A stretch of DNA of 64,000 nt from Sporothrix humicola (Eukaryota; Ascomycota; Sordariomycetes; Ophiostomatales; Ophiostomataceae), in assembly GCA_021396245.1 (NCBI GenBank), contig WNYE01000066.1, positions 1 to 64,000 of the forward strand, in the 5' to 3' direction. Positions within the stretch are counted from its first letter, which is position 1; every line of letters starts with the position of its first letter. The position numbers and the translations under genes are program-made. This document shows, piece after piece, positions 41,652 through 52,000 of this stretch. The notes under the pieces are model-generated. The model did not search any database. It was not told the origin of the DNA and worked only from the letters and a program-made list of their open reading frames with translations.

Positions 41652-42674
41652 CTACTCCAAATTGACAACCACCTTCGTAGCGGACACACCAGCCTTGAGG
41701 GTATCCATGGCCTCCTGGACCGCGCCCAGGCCGTTGCCTATGACACGTGCAGCAGGTGCAATCTTGTACGTCCCCGAAGCCAACGCCTTGGGAATGTAGC
41801 CGTCACTCCCCAAAAACTTGAGCGAAAACTCGGGGTCGTCGTGCACGGCAGCAATAAACTTGCCGTCGACGCCCGCTGGCAGTCCCGACGGGGGCATGAC
41901 CATTGTCAATGCCAAAAACGGGCGGGCCTGGCCGCGGACAATGTCGGCGCAGGCGGTAATGATGCCGGGGAACGTCGACGGCACGGCGGCGCCGTTGCAG
42001 AAGGCGCCCACGACGGTCCTCCCTTCGGTCGCCTTCTTAATGTCCTCCACCACGGTCGGGCTGTTGTAGTCAAAGACGTGCGTCGCTCCAAGCCCCCGAG
42101 CGTAGTCGAACCGCGCCGGACTCGCCGTCGTGACGACCTCGTAGCCCGCCTGAGCGGCCAGCTGGACGGCCTGGCTGCCGACGGACGTGGAGGCGCCCCA
42201 GACGACCACGACGTCGGCAGGTCCAGAGGGGACGTCCGTGCCCGGCATCCTGAGGTTGAGGTAGTCCTTGTGGAACAGCCCAAACATGGCCACGACGACG
42301 CCCATGGGGAGCGTGGCGGCGTCGGTGAAGGAGACGGAGGGGGGAATGCGGTAGGAAACATGCGCCAGCAGAGTCGCCCGCTCCTGGAAGCCGGACCGCT
42401 GGCTCAGGCCCGCGACGCGGTCGCCTTTTTTGAACTGAGTAACGTCGCTGGCCACCTCCTCGACTGTTCCCGAGACATCCTCGCCGAAGACGGCCGGGAA
42501 CGACAAGAAGGGAAAAAAGGCCGGCCCGTAGGCCTGCATGGCGTAGTCAAACGGGTTGATGGCTGCGGCGGCGGTGCGAATAATAATGGAGCCAGACGGC
42601 GGTGGCGATGCAAGGTCCGGAATGTCCTGGACGACGAGCGGTTTCCCGACCTCGGTGCAGACAGCGGCCTTCAT
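41652..42674 (-). CDS. Zinc-independent medium-chain dehydrogenase/reductase (quinone/enoyl reductase-like)
   Basis: A 340-residue single-exon MDR. It has the N-terminal GroES-like domain (MKAAVCTEVGKPLVVQDIPD, then INPFDYAMQAYG, FGEDVSGTVEEV) and a Rossmann NADPH site (VVVWGASTSVGSQAVQLAA). The structural four-cysteine zinc loop of alcohol dehydrogenases is absent, placing it with quinone oxidoreductases and the trans-enoyl reductases that partner fungal polyketide synthases (ToxD-like). No PKS lies in the window, so a standalone NADPH-dependent reductase is more likely. Substrate unknown. Convergent with the GFA gene, divergent from VPS9. Confidence 0.88.
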   Translation of the reverse strand: MKAAVCTEVGKPLVVQDIPDLASPPPSGSIIIRTAAAAINPFDYAMQAYGPAFFPFLSFPAVFGEDVSGTVEEVASDVTQFKKGDRVAGLSQRSGFQERATLLAHVSYRIPPSVSFTDAATLPMGVVVAMFGLFHKDYLNLRMPGTDVPSGPADVVVVWGASTSVGSQAVQLAAQAGYEVVTTASPARFDYARGLGATHVFDYNSPTVVEDIKKATEGRTVVGAFCNGAAVPSTFPGIITACADIVRGQARPFLALTMVMPPSGLPAGVDGKFIAAVHDDPEFSLKFLGSDGYIPKALASGTYKIAPAARVIGNGLGAVQEAMDTLKAGVSATKVVVNLE

Positions 42675-44374
42675 GGTGTGGAGGGTGGAAGCAAATTATG
42701 TAAATATGTACGTGGTGATGTGTGTAAGTAGTGATGTTCGTGTAAGGCAAGATAAGCCAAGACGGATGATGGACAGCTAGAATGAGAAGCCAAGAATGGG
42801 AAGTGCCTCGACTTATATACAAAGATGCGGTCGTCTTTGACAAAAAGAAATGGAAATACCACCTCCGTGACACTGGTGTATGTGTACTTGTGGTGAAGAG
42901 CTGCCTGCTAAATGGACAGTCAGAGACAGTAGCCAAACTACGGGGTTTTTTTCTAAAAAATGCTGGAAAAGTTGGTTATACAATTGGCGTCGACCACGGG
43001 AAGCTGACATTTGCCGTGTCCGCCGTCTGACTTTTACACACAGAATCCAGTTGGAGTTCTGCCCAGTTGCCGCTCGTGGCAGCTCGTATTCCAAATGCCC
43101 GGCGATCAATGGAGCACAAAGAGGTGTAGGGAGTACAACTACATGTCCTACAAAGTAAGCTTTTGAAAACCTGGGGAATCGGGGCGACAGGAAGAAATAA
43201 CGAGAAAATAAGGATAGAATGAATGTGTAACATCGAATTAATAAAGTCTTTGTTTTGTCGTCGTTTTGATTGTATGAAAGTAGAGTACTGACTGCATAAA
43301 GAGGACAACAACAGTACGCTGCTTTCCTCCACGACTGTGCATTTAGTACCGGGCTTCTGACGGGAGGTATACTCCCAGGAAACCAAGAAACTATACGAAC
43401 TCGAGAAATTCCGTCCCGGAGGAGACTGTGGACAAGGACCGGCCGGCACGGCGTCTGTACCCGCCGACACGGAATTCGCCGCCGATATCCGCTCCAATTC
43501 CGGGGGCTAGACTGGAGAAAGGCCGGAGGTAAGAAAGATGAAGGACAGAATCAACGACAACAGACAACAACAGCTATGTCCGTATAAGTCCGTGGAAGGA
43601 AGCAGATGGAGAAACATCTACAAAAATAAAATAAGAAGAAATCAAACAACAGTTTCATTTCATCATGATATCAACCGGTGTAAACAAAATGGGGAGAAAC
43701 TATTGACATCGAATCAGTCGTGCACCATTATCCCTTGCTCGTTTTCTTATCATCTAATAATTCTCAAAATATCCCAATAAAAACAATAAGAAGACAGTGA
43801 CAAGACAAAGAAAACAATAAACGATCTCGATATCTTTGTTGTCACAAAACCCATCTTATCACAGAATGCCATTCTCCAATATTACGTTGGCAACGTGCCA
43901 AGGGATCTGTCCCAGAATGCCCCCAAAACTCGACCCCGCTCTGTCCCTAAAACCCCTAACGTATCCCAAAACACCCCTAAAACCTGACGGAACTCCACTA
44001 GAAGGCAGTGCATATGGCACCCCAATACCAGCCAACGCCACTCTAAAACCAAAAACGCCACGACGTCAGTTGCCCAGGCCACGCCAAAGGCAGGCACGAC
44101 CAGACTGAAGACTGACCAACATGACCCGCACTAATCTAATCGGAAGGAGCAACGGTCACCACTTGCACCTGCCTGCACCTGCACTCGACAGCCCCTCCTT
44201 TTTGACTCGACATTGCGTAGCCTCACCATCACGGGAGACAAAGACGCACAACGACATCACGATAACATTACCGCCAACAACGACCCGCATCAACGGAAGA
44301 GCAACTCTCGACCATACCACCACCTCCACAGACCCCGCAAATGATGCGAGCGGGGAGAGCTGCGTGAGAAGACC
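42675..44374. other. Divergent reductase-VPS9 intergenic region
   Basis: 1.7 kb with no supportable gene. At about 43943-43985 are imperfect telomere-like words (CCCTAAAACCCCTAA, CCCCTAAAACC). The rest is ordinary promoter/leader sequence. Confidence 0.45.
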
Positions 44375-46847
44375 ATGGAGGAGACTGGAGCTGGAGCTTC
44401 GTCAGCTTCTGCGGCAGCTTCAGCTGCCAAAGAAGCAAAGCCGGACACTACAGACACACAACTGATAGACACGACAACAGACGATACAGCAACAGAAGAC
44501 ACTAAAGACACCGACACCGACACCGACACCGACACACCAAAACCATACGACCCCTTTGACGATCCCGAAGGACTAGGGGATGTTGATGACAATGACAATG
44601 ACGACAAGAAGGAGGACGACGGCAACAACTCTGACGACTCCTCCAAACCCATCGACGCCTCCGTTGCGACACTCAAGCCGCCCGTCGCGCCCCTGTCCTC
44701 GCTCTCGCTCGCACCGTCGTCACCCTCCACGTCCACCTACATCGACCCAACCCCGGCAACGCCCATGACGTCCCACCCGCCGTCGCGGTCGACCTCCAAC
44801 GCAAGGGGAGAGGATGATGATAAGCGGTACTTGAGTGACGATGATACCGGAGGAGGCACTGGCGGCGGCGGCGAAATCCAGTCGATCATGGAGCAGTTTA
44901 GCGGCGACGGCGGCGGGCCCGGCGAGGAGGAGGTCATGAGTCCCAGACTAGAGATCGCCGCGCCCATGCTGGCGCCGTCGTCGGCGTCCATCTCGAGTCA
45001 GCATCCCCCCCGCAAGTCGAGCCTGGAGCCGCTGGCGCCGGGGCTGGCGCAGCACATTAAGGAGAGCGTCAAGGCGATGCCCAGCGACGGCGAGGGCGAG
45101 GCCGACACCGACGCGTCGGCCGACAAAGGAAAAAGCGAGGACAGAGGGCCGCCGGTGCCTCCAAAGGATGGGGAGGCAGGAGGGGCCGCGTCTAGCGCCG
45201 CCCCTTCCTCTGACGCCTCAACTCCGGCTGGCGCCGGAGTCGAGCCTTTGTCGCCCACCGTCTCGCTCCACCGCCCACCACCGCCTGCGCCCGAACCCGA
45301 GCCGGAGCCCGCCCTCCAGTTCGACTTCCACCGCTTCCTCGAGCAGCTGCGCCACAAAAAGGCCGACCCCGTCGCGCGCTACCTCAAGTCGTTTTTGACC
45401 GAGTTCGGCAAGAAGCAGTGGATGGTCCACGAGCAGGTCAAGATTATCAGCGACTTTCTCGCGTTTATCGCCAACAAGATGGCCGTCTGCGAAGTCTGGC
45501 GAGACCTCAGTGACGCAGAATTTGACAATGCCCGCGAGGGCATGGAGAAGCTGGTCATGAACCGGCTGTACACCCAAACGTTCTCGCCCGCCATCCCCGC
45601 GCCGCAGCCCATCCCCGGCGCCAAACCGAAACGGCGCGGCGGGGAGCGGCCCATGGGCCCCGGCCGGCGCGGCCAGCACCAGGAAGACGTCGAGCGCGAT
45701 GAGGTACTCTCCCAAAAAATCACCATCTACGGCTGGGTCCGCGAGCGCCACCTCGACATCCCGCCCGTCGCCGCCGAGAGCGGGCGCCGGTTTTTGCGGC
45801 TGGCCCAGCAGGAGCTCCTCAAAATCAAATCGTACCGCGCGCCCCGCGACAAGATCATCTGCGTGCTCAACTGCTGCAAGGTCATTTTTGGGCTGCTCAA
45901 GCACAACAAGGCCGACGAGTCGGCCGACTCCTTCATGCCTTTGCTGATCTACGTCGTCCTCCAGTCCAACCCCGACCACCTCGTGTCCAACGTCCAGTAC
46001 ATTTTGCGCTTCCGCAACCAGGACAAGCTCGGCGGCGAGGCCGGCTACTACCTGTCGTCGCTCATGGGCGCCGTCCAGTTCGTCGAGAACATGGACCGCA
46101 CCACACTGACCATTAGCGACGAGGAGTTCGAGTCCAACGTCGAGGCCGCCGTGTCGGCCATTGCCGAGAAGCACCGCGCCGCGTCGCCGCCGCTGCCCAT
46201 ACCGCCAGAGGGCGAGGGCGACGACGAGAAGGGGGAGTCAGCAACGTTGAAGCCATCTACAGCCGGAGAGTCTTCCTCTGGGCCATCACGAAAGTCGGGC
46301 GACGCCGACCGCCCGAGGACGCCGCGGCCAGTATCGAGGGCGGGCGACGAAGGACAGCAGGTTGAGGGTGACGACGCCGACGACGACGGCGAAAAGGACG
46401 CCATCACGGGACTGTTGCGGACCATCCAGCGGCCGCTGTCCACCATTGGCCGGCTGTTTTCCGACGAACCCGCGTCGCCGACCGACGGCCTTGCGGAACG
46501 GGGGCGGAGTCCGGCAGGTCCCCCAGGAAGCGAGACGGCCGAGGATGAACGCCCGCCTACCAGTCGGAGAGCGGCGTTGTCCGCTGAAGAGGCGGCCGCC
46601 CGCCAAGCCTCGGCAGAAACCGCCGAGGCGCAGCGCCTGCACCGCGTCGAGCACGCCAACATTGTCGAGACGCTGGCAGGCATGTTCCCGGACCTGGACC
46701 GCGACATTATCAGCGATGTCGTCTACCAGAAGGAGGGGAGGTGCGTACAGTCTACTGTTACAACATAATTGTCTCCTTGTTTTGATCGATACTAACTTTG
46801 CTAGGGTCGGCCTCGCGGTGGACGCGTGTCTTGCGCTGTCGCAGTAA
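44375..46847 (+). CDS. VPS9: Vps9-family Rab5 guanine-nucleotide exchange factor with CUE domain
   Basis: Exons 44375-46740 and 46805-46847; the 64-bp intron (GTGCGT donor, ACTAAC branch) splits an Arg codon, and the last exon encodes only the final 14 residues. Total 802 residues. Residues 1-310 are disordered and acidic or Pro/Ser-rich. A helical bundle starts at FDFHRFLEQLRHKKADPVARYLKSF, and the VPS9 core follows (about 455-590, with KIICVLNCCKVIFGLLK and ADSFMPLLIYVVLQSNPDHLVSNVQYI). The C-terminal CUE ubiquitin-binding domain (HANIVETLAGMFPDLDRDIISDVVY, then VGLAVDACLALSQ) is completed only by the spliced tail. It activates Vps21/Rab5 GTPases for endosome and vacuole traffic. The N-terminus is longer than in yeast (451 residues in all). 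Confidence 0.93.
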
Positions 46848-47210
46848 TCAGTCTTGTCGCACATTCTGTCACTCTTGTCACTCTGTCACTTCTGTCACTC
46901 CCCAGCGAATACCACGGCGGATGTTGTTATTTTTCGTGTTTACTCTCCTACATACCACATGCCACATGCCACATACTCTCACGCACTCTGTCACCGCCGC
47001 ACAAATATCCCCCTTTTTTAGCTTGCATATAGAAAGCACATTGAAGATTCAAGACAAGTATTGTGATATAGACTGGTATAACAACTAACAAAGGAAACAA
47101 TGAGGATAACGAGGGACTGAACAGGACAAAAGAAACAGGAGATGACCTAAAAGTACCAGTCTGGACTGTTAGCACTGTAAGCACAACACAGCAGCCTTCG
47201 GCTGCACTTG
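46848..47210. other. Convergent spacer with a stop-proximal hairpin
   Basis: 363 bp: repeated CTGTCACT words (about 46865-46895), ACATGCCACATGCC, AT-rich DNA, and the GCAGCC/GGCTGC hairpin annotated separately. No gene. Confidence 0.5.
47191..47205 (-). repeat. Lone GAA-triloop hairpin after a stop codon
   Basis: On the minus strand GCAGCCGAAGGCTGC is a perfect 6-bp stem with a GAA loop, starting five bases past the stop codon of the minus-strand hypothetical gene. Loop sequence, orientation and position mirror the first units of copies 1 and 2. A 6-bp hairpin can also arise by chance. Confidence 0.6.
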
Positions 47211-47585
47211 TTATCGCCCACTCAACTCACAATAAACACTCCCCACCGGCACCGGCGTGTCGTACGCCGCCAGCCCGGACAACACAAGGTCCGCCTCGGG
47301 GTGGTAGTCGCTGCGGCGGGTGCGACGGAGGCCTCGAATGAGGTCGACGGACGCGACAGAAGAGTCAGAGTCAGAGTCGCTCCCGCTATCGTACGCTGTC
47401 GCCGGCCCCTTCCCTTTCTCCCTCAGCGAAACGTCCGACAGGATGCCCAGCATGCGGAGCGTTGCGGCGGCGGCGCCGAGCACGGCAGCGACGGTCGACG
47501 ACAAAGTGGATGTGACGGGTGAGCGTGAAGGCGGGGACTCTGTGCGAGACGGACCCGCGGGGTCGGATACTAGTACTGAAGTCAT
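47211..47585 (-). CDS. Small hypothetical protein
   Basis: A 124-residue frame starting MTSVLVSDPAGPSRT. It has a Ser/Thr/Pro-rich first third, an Ala-rich hydrophobic stretch (STVAAVLGAAAATLRMLGIL, possibly helical), a DSGSDSDSDSS acidic-Ser run that looks like a CK2 target, and a C-terminal segment GLRRTRRSDYHPEADLVLSGL ending GSVYCELSGR. The frame is open upstream to an ATG at 47747, which would give 178 residues. No domain is recognised. Coding-like composition and the position between VPS9 and RSC7 in the alternating layout support it, but a false call is possible. Confidence 0.5.
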   Translation of the reverse strand: MTSVLVSDPAGPSRTESPPSRSPVTSTLSSTVAAVLGAAAATLRMLGILSDVSLREKGKGPATAYDSGSDSDSDSSVASVDLIRGLRRTRRSDYHPEADLVLSGLAAYDTPVPVGSVYCELSGR

Positions 47586-48501
47586 TTTGATTGTTGATGA
47601 AGAGTTGACGATGGTTGACAGACTATTGTCGACATCTCGGAACTTCCCACTCCTTACATACTTGTACACTACGTGAGCGTGCACCCATGGCCACGACGGA
47701 TCCCGCCAACCTGACACATGGGACTCCAGCCGTGCCATCCTTTTCATCGTTGATCCGTCGTTGACCTATCGTCGTCGTGGCTTCCCTCAAAATCCAAAAT
47801 GATCGACAGCCGGAACGGCAGATTGAGCAGCGAGAACAATGCACAAATTCATAATTGGAAAATGCAGTCACGAATACATTATACAACTAAGAATATAGTG
47901 ATTAAAAAAGTGAAAGAAATGACTAGGAAAGGGGAATATAAAATAAATCAAGAAAATGATAGGTCGGGCTACGATCGCCATGCATGAGAATGAGATTGAG
48001 GCTACATCCGCATCATAGAGTTGCTGCCACGGCATCATCACGTCAGCCGAGTATACGTGTCATATTTCGTAGAAAAATAATATGATAAATAAAATCAGAA
48101 AAAGAAAAAGAAAAAAAGGAAGATTCAGAAGAACTAAACGAAAGAATGAATTAGTAAGATTTGCACCCTGTCGACCCTGAATGTAAATAAAAGGGTGCGT
48201 ACAGTGTGAATACAGTGTCCATTGAGCACAGTACACGGTCTTAGTCAGCTAGTGCGACCCGCCCTTTTTTGAGTTTCCCCTGGTCGCGCCGCGTCGTGCA
48301 AATGGCAGGCAAAAGCCAGAAAACCAATCTAGCAGCAAATCGATCTCCAATCTCGAATTAAATTCAGTTGTCCAGCCTTGCGACCATCGACGACGGACGC
48401 CAACAACGAGCATCAGCATCAACGACGGCGCATTGCTCACGAAAACAATCACAAAATCACAATTGACATTCCACCCCTGCGCCTGACGACGGCTGGCGAC
48501 A
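47586..48501. other. Divergent spacer upstream of the RSC7-like gene
   Basis: 916 bp, AT-rich around 47870-48140 (AGAAAAAGAAAAAG words near 48090). No gene seen. Confidence 0.45.
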
Positions 48502-50251
48502 ATGGTGGAATACGGGCGGCGCTCTGGGCGCGCAGCAGCTCGACGCGCAGCAGCAGCTCTTGGTAAGTCGGGTGCGTAGCATCAGGGTTGAGTTCAGAAT
48601 GGTTGCTAAAAAATCAGAGCGAACACCCAAGAACTTGGACCCCGCCGACGACGAGGTGATGGCCGATGCAGACGAGACGACGATGATTGACAACGACGAT
48701 CCAAACGATGGCGATGCGAATCCAAATGATGACGCCGAAAACAACGACAACGAACACACCGCCGACGAGTCGGGCGTCGCGTCGGCAGCGACGAAATCGC
48801 CGGCCGCCCCTTCCTCGCCAGCGCCCGCGCCCGTCATGATGATCCGGCGCAAACGGCTGGGCCGGCCGCCCAAGAACCGCCCGCCCGACTGGGACGGTAT
48901 GGTCGAAGTACCCATGAGCGAGAGCGAGATTGCGGCGGCCAAGGAGGCGGCGGCGGCCAAGGAGCGGGGGGAGACGCCGAGACGACGGGGGCGAGGCGGA
49001 TGGCGCGGGAGAGGTGGCCGCAAAGGCGACCGCGGCGACGACCATGTGCAACAACAAGTCATTGACAAGGACGGTAACGCCGTTGATATTGTCAACGACG
49101 AGCTGGCCCTGCCGGAAGATGCCGAGGGCGAGACCAAGGTCGACAAGGACGGCAACCTGCAGGGCGGGCGCGAGTACCGGTGCCGCACGTTTACGGTGGC
49201 GGGCCGCGGCTCGCGACTGTACATGCTGTCAACGGAGCCGGCGCGCTGTGTCGGTTTCCGCGACTCATACCTGTTTTTCACAAAGCACAAGCGTTTGTAC
49301 AAGATCATCGTCGGCGACGACGAGAAGCGCGACATGATTGAGCGCGAGATCATCCCGCACAGCTACAAGGGCCGCGCCATCGGCATCGTGACGGCGCGTT
49401 CTGTTTTTCGCGAGTTTGGCGCGCTCATTATCGTCGGCGGCCGCCGCGTCACGGACGACTACACGCTCGCCTACGAGGAGGAGGGCGCGCCGCCCGTCAT
49501 CGAGGGCACGCTCGCCGACCCCAACGACCACTTTGTCCCCGGGGAGCCCTACAACAAGAACCAGTACGTCGCCTGGCACGGCGCGAGTGCTGTTTACCAC
49601 GCGGGCGGCGCGGCGGTCGCCGCCAGTTCTGCAAACCAAAACAACACAGGCGCCGCCTCCCAGGCGCTGTACAAGGCCAACGACGCCAAGAAGCGCCGCG
49701 TCGCCGTCAACGACTACAACTGGCAGCTCGAGCACGCGCGCGAGGCCAGCAGCTTCAACAGCATGCTGACGGCCGCGCGGGGGACCACTCTCAACGGCGT
49801 CTACGACATCCACACCAACCTCGTGCAGTACCCGGCCAGCATGCAGCCGTTGAGGGCAAAGGCCGTCTTGGTGGAGGACGAGTCGCAGGAAGAACCCACC
49901 CCGACCTTTCCCGTCCTGTCGCCCCTCATTGCCCGCAATTTCTACGTCGCCGACATGCACCTGCAGACGCCACCCGCCGGCATCGCTCCCGCCGCCTACG
50001 ACCGCTACCGGATTGACGATTCCGGGTCTGTTCCCGCCGCCAAGCAGGACTTCTTGTCGCCCTTCCAAGGGCTGGGGTCGGTGTCCGACGACATTCGCGA
50101 CCTGCTGCCAGACGACTGCCGCGCCGCTTTCGACGCTGCCCGCGACAAGGAACAGGAGTGGTTCGCCGCCTGGGGCGACGAGGCGACGACCATGAGCCGC
50201 CGCGAGCCCATCATCGACAAGGCCATTGTGCCGTACGCCATGACGCTGTAG
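48502..50251 (+). CDS. RSC7: RSC7/SWP82-family chromatin-remodelling subunit
   Basis: The protein carries the CRC-subunit (Rsc7/Swp82) domain: REYRCRTFTVAGRGSRLYML, RCVGFRDSYLFFTKHKRLYK, IPHSYKGRAIGIVTARSVFREFGA and YNKNQYVAWHGAS, about residues 205-370. An acidic N-terminus and an Arg/Gly-rich patch (RRRGRGGWRGRGGRKG) precede it; the C-terminus has a conserved-looking INPF-like helical tail. It should act in the nucleus in SWI/SNF- or RSC-type remodellers. The start is uncertain. I favour exon 48502-48562 (MVEYGRRSGRAAARR) joined to 48618-50251 over a 55-bp intron with a perfect GTAAGT donor, giving 564 residues; the alternative is an unspliced start at 48602 (549 residues). A GAGGCT hexamer repeat lies just past the stop. 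Confidence 0.85.
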
Positions 50252-50578
50252 GACAAGCGTTGGGGGCGGTTTATGGGGGCGACGGCGAAGACGTAGCCGA
50301 GGCTGAGGCTGAGGCTGAGGCTGAGGCGGAGATGATTGAAAGTGTTTTCTTGGGACGGTGTCTGGTAGTTTTGTTTTTGTTTTTTGTTCTCATCTACGCT
50401 AGGGATTGCTTTGTTGGCTGTTTGTTTGGTTTCTTCTTTTCGACGTGTACAGTACGGTTGGGACTTTGAGGGCTGGGATTCAAGAAAAGATACTCTGTAC
50501 TGCAATAATATCATTTGTTATTATGTCATTATGCCATTATGAAAGGTAGATCCGTGTCGTAAGTTGTAATGCTCATAA
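50252..50578. other. Convergent spacer with GAGGCT microsatellite
   Basis: 327 bp. GAGGCT is repeated about five times at 50299-50328, 50-80 bases past the RSC7-like stop; the remainder is T-rich and AT-rich 3' flank. Confidence 0.6.
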
Positions 50579-52000
50579 TCATTCGTCGTCGTCCGTCTCT
50601 TCTTCAATCTCCTCGTCCTCTTCGCCCTCTTCATCTTCATCTTCATCTTCATCTTCTCCCCCTCTAAATTCTTCATCTTGTTTGGACAGGCCCTCTGCCA
50701 CAACTCGTAGGGCGTGCTTGTATTCCTCGAGTCGGTCCATCGTGGCCCAGGTCATAATGTTGCGCACCACCCGACGGAAAACCAGATAGTCCTCGGTCCG
50801 TCGCAGCAGATAGCACTCGACGTCGGCCATGTAGTACACCTGCTTGCCCCTGTCGTCGTCGGCCATCGTCTCGGTGTCGCCGTCGTACTGCAGCCACGAC
50901 ACGTACAGCCGCACCTCGTTGCCGCCCATGGCAATCGAAAACACTGTGTGGTCCACGGGCGCCTGCCCCTCGGCCTTGTCGTTCAAAATCTCGTTGATGT
51001 TGACACACGCCGACGACGCATGCAGCAGTTTGTTCCGCGCCTTCCACATGCGGTCCAGCTCCATGATCCGGTGGTCGCCCACAAAGGCCATCGCCAGGAA
51101 GGGAAAGACGGTGCGCCCATGGTTCTTGCCGATGCCGTGGTCCGTGTAGTTCAGCCAGTAGTCATTGGCGTCCCGCAAGTCCCTGAACGAGTACTCGGCG
51201 TCGTAGGCATAGACGTCGTGCGGCCGCGGGACATACAAGTGTGTGTGGGAGTATCCGGAGCGGTCGCGCTCCTCCAGCGGGGAGCCATGCACATTCCCCT
51301 CCCTGTCTGTCTCCCAGCAGCCCGGCGCCAGATGCCGCCGGATCCGCACCGGGCCGACCCCGTGCGCAAGGTCTGTAAAGTTGGCGCAGTTTTCCGGCAC
51401 AAACTTTTTCTCGAAAATATGCCGCAGGGGCTGGTTCACGGGGCCCTGGAACAGATCCTCAACTGTTTCGACATGGTTGTTCCGCTCATAAATGTCGTCT
51501 TCGGTCGGTTCGGGACTGGAGCGGCCACTCTGAAGTATACGGTCGACCAGCGTCTTTATCCGCCCCGGCAGAGGATCCCGCTTCGAGCGAATACGAATGT
51601 TTCTCTCTTTCAGGGTGTGCACAAACCAGGACGAGTACTCGGGCTCGTAGCCGGGCGCCCGCGAGATTGGCCAGGCAATGGCCGGCGATCCCGTGCGCGA
51701 CCGCACTGGCGTAATGTACCCATCGACCTTGTCGTCAGAGTCCTCGCAGACATCCAGGTCTGCAAAACTAAAGTCGTCCGATGCGTAGCCGTTCTCGTCG
51801 TACTCGGGGCCGTCGCCGGCGTTGTCCTCAGCGTCCTCAGAATCGTTGTGAGCAGGCCTGATCCGGCCAGTGACGAGCCGGTCAAGCGAGCCGGAATGCT
51901 GGAGTTCATCAACTCGTGCTCGCTTTGACGATGTATTGTCATCATCTTCTAAATCTTCCTCAATGCTTCGTTTAGGTAGTGAGTTGCCGTCGACGTCCAT
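50579..52000 (-). CDS. Fungal DUF family protein, diverged paralogue A (motif-deficient)
   Basis: 473 residues, single exon. A disordered acidic N-terminus (1-110) leads to a globular domain (about 118-440) and a strongly acidic Glu/Asp tail. The globular part aligns by eye with the plus-strand gene at 54359: RIKTLVDRILQSGRSSPEPTEDDI with a matching segment there, FPFLAMAFVGD with FPFLLVEFKGF, CVNINEILN with CVNIAEMLN, TVFSIAMGGNEVRLYVSW with TIFSVAMSGSEALVYVSW, and VVRNIMTWATMDRLEEYKHAL with the partner's end. The layout resembles fungal families annotated as DUF7924-like, which I think may have a PD-(D/E)XK nuclease-type fold. Here the E-x-K is replaced by A305-F-V307, so if catalytic in the family, this copy is probably not. 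Function unknown. Confidence 0.8.
   Translation of the reverse strand: MDVDGNSLPKRSIEEDLEDDDNTSSKRARVDELQHSGSLDRLVTGRIRPAHNDSEDAEDNAGDGPEYDENGYASDDFSFADLDVCEDSDDKVDGYITPVRSRTGSPAIAWPISRAPGYEPEYSSWFVHTLKERNIRIRSKRDPLPGRIKTLVDRILQSGRSSPEPTEDDIYERNNHVETVEDLFQGPVNQPLRHIFEKKFVPENCANFTDLAHGVGPVRIRRHLAPGCWETDREGNVHGSPLEERDRSGYSHTHLYVPRPHDVYAYDAEYSFRDLRDANDYWLNYTDHGIGKNHGRTVFPFLAMAFVGDHRIMELDRMWKARNKLLHASSACVNINEILNDKAEGQAPVDHTVFSIAMGGNEVRLYVSWLQYDGDTETMADDDRGKQVYYMADVECYLLRRTEDYLVFRRVVRNIMTWATMDRLEEYKHALRVVAEGLSKQDEEFRGGEDEDEDEDEEGEEDEEIEEETDDDE

Noticed and set aside
40748..42674. Formaldehyde-detoxification operon-like pair (GFA plus dehydrogenase)
   Set aside because: The reductase lacks the structural zinc loop and glutathione-dependent ADH features; the genes are convergent and separated by a repeat.
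41586..42731. 381-codon plus-strand frame opposite the medium-chain reductase
   Set aside because: Low-complexity Arg/Gly/Val-rich antisense shadow of a well-supported gene.
50714..51928. 404-codon plus-strand frame opposite paralogue A
   Set aside because: Antisense shadow; paralogue A is supported by block similarity to paralogue B.
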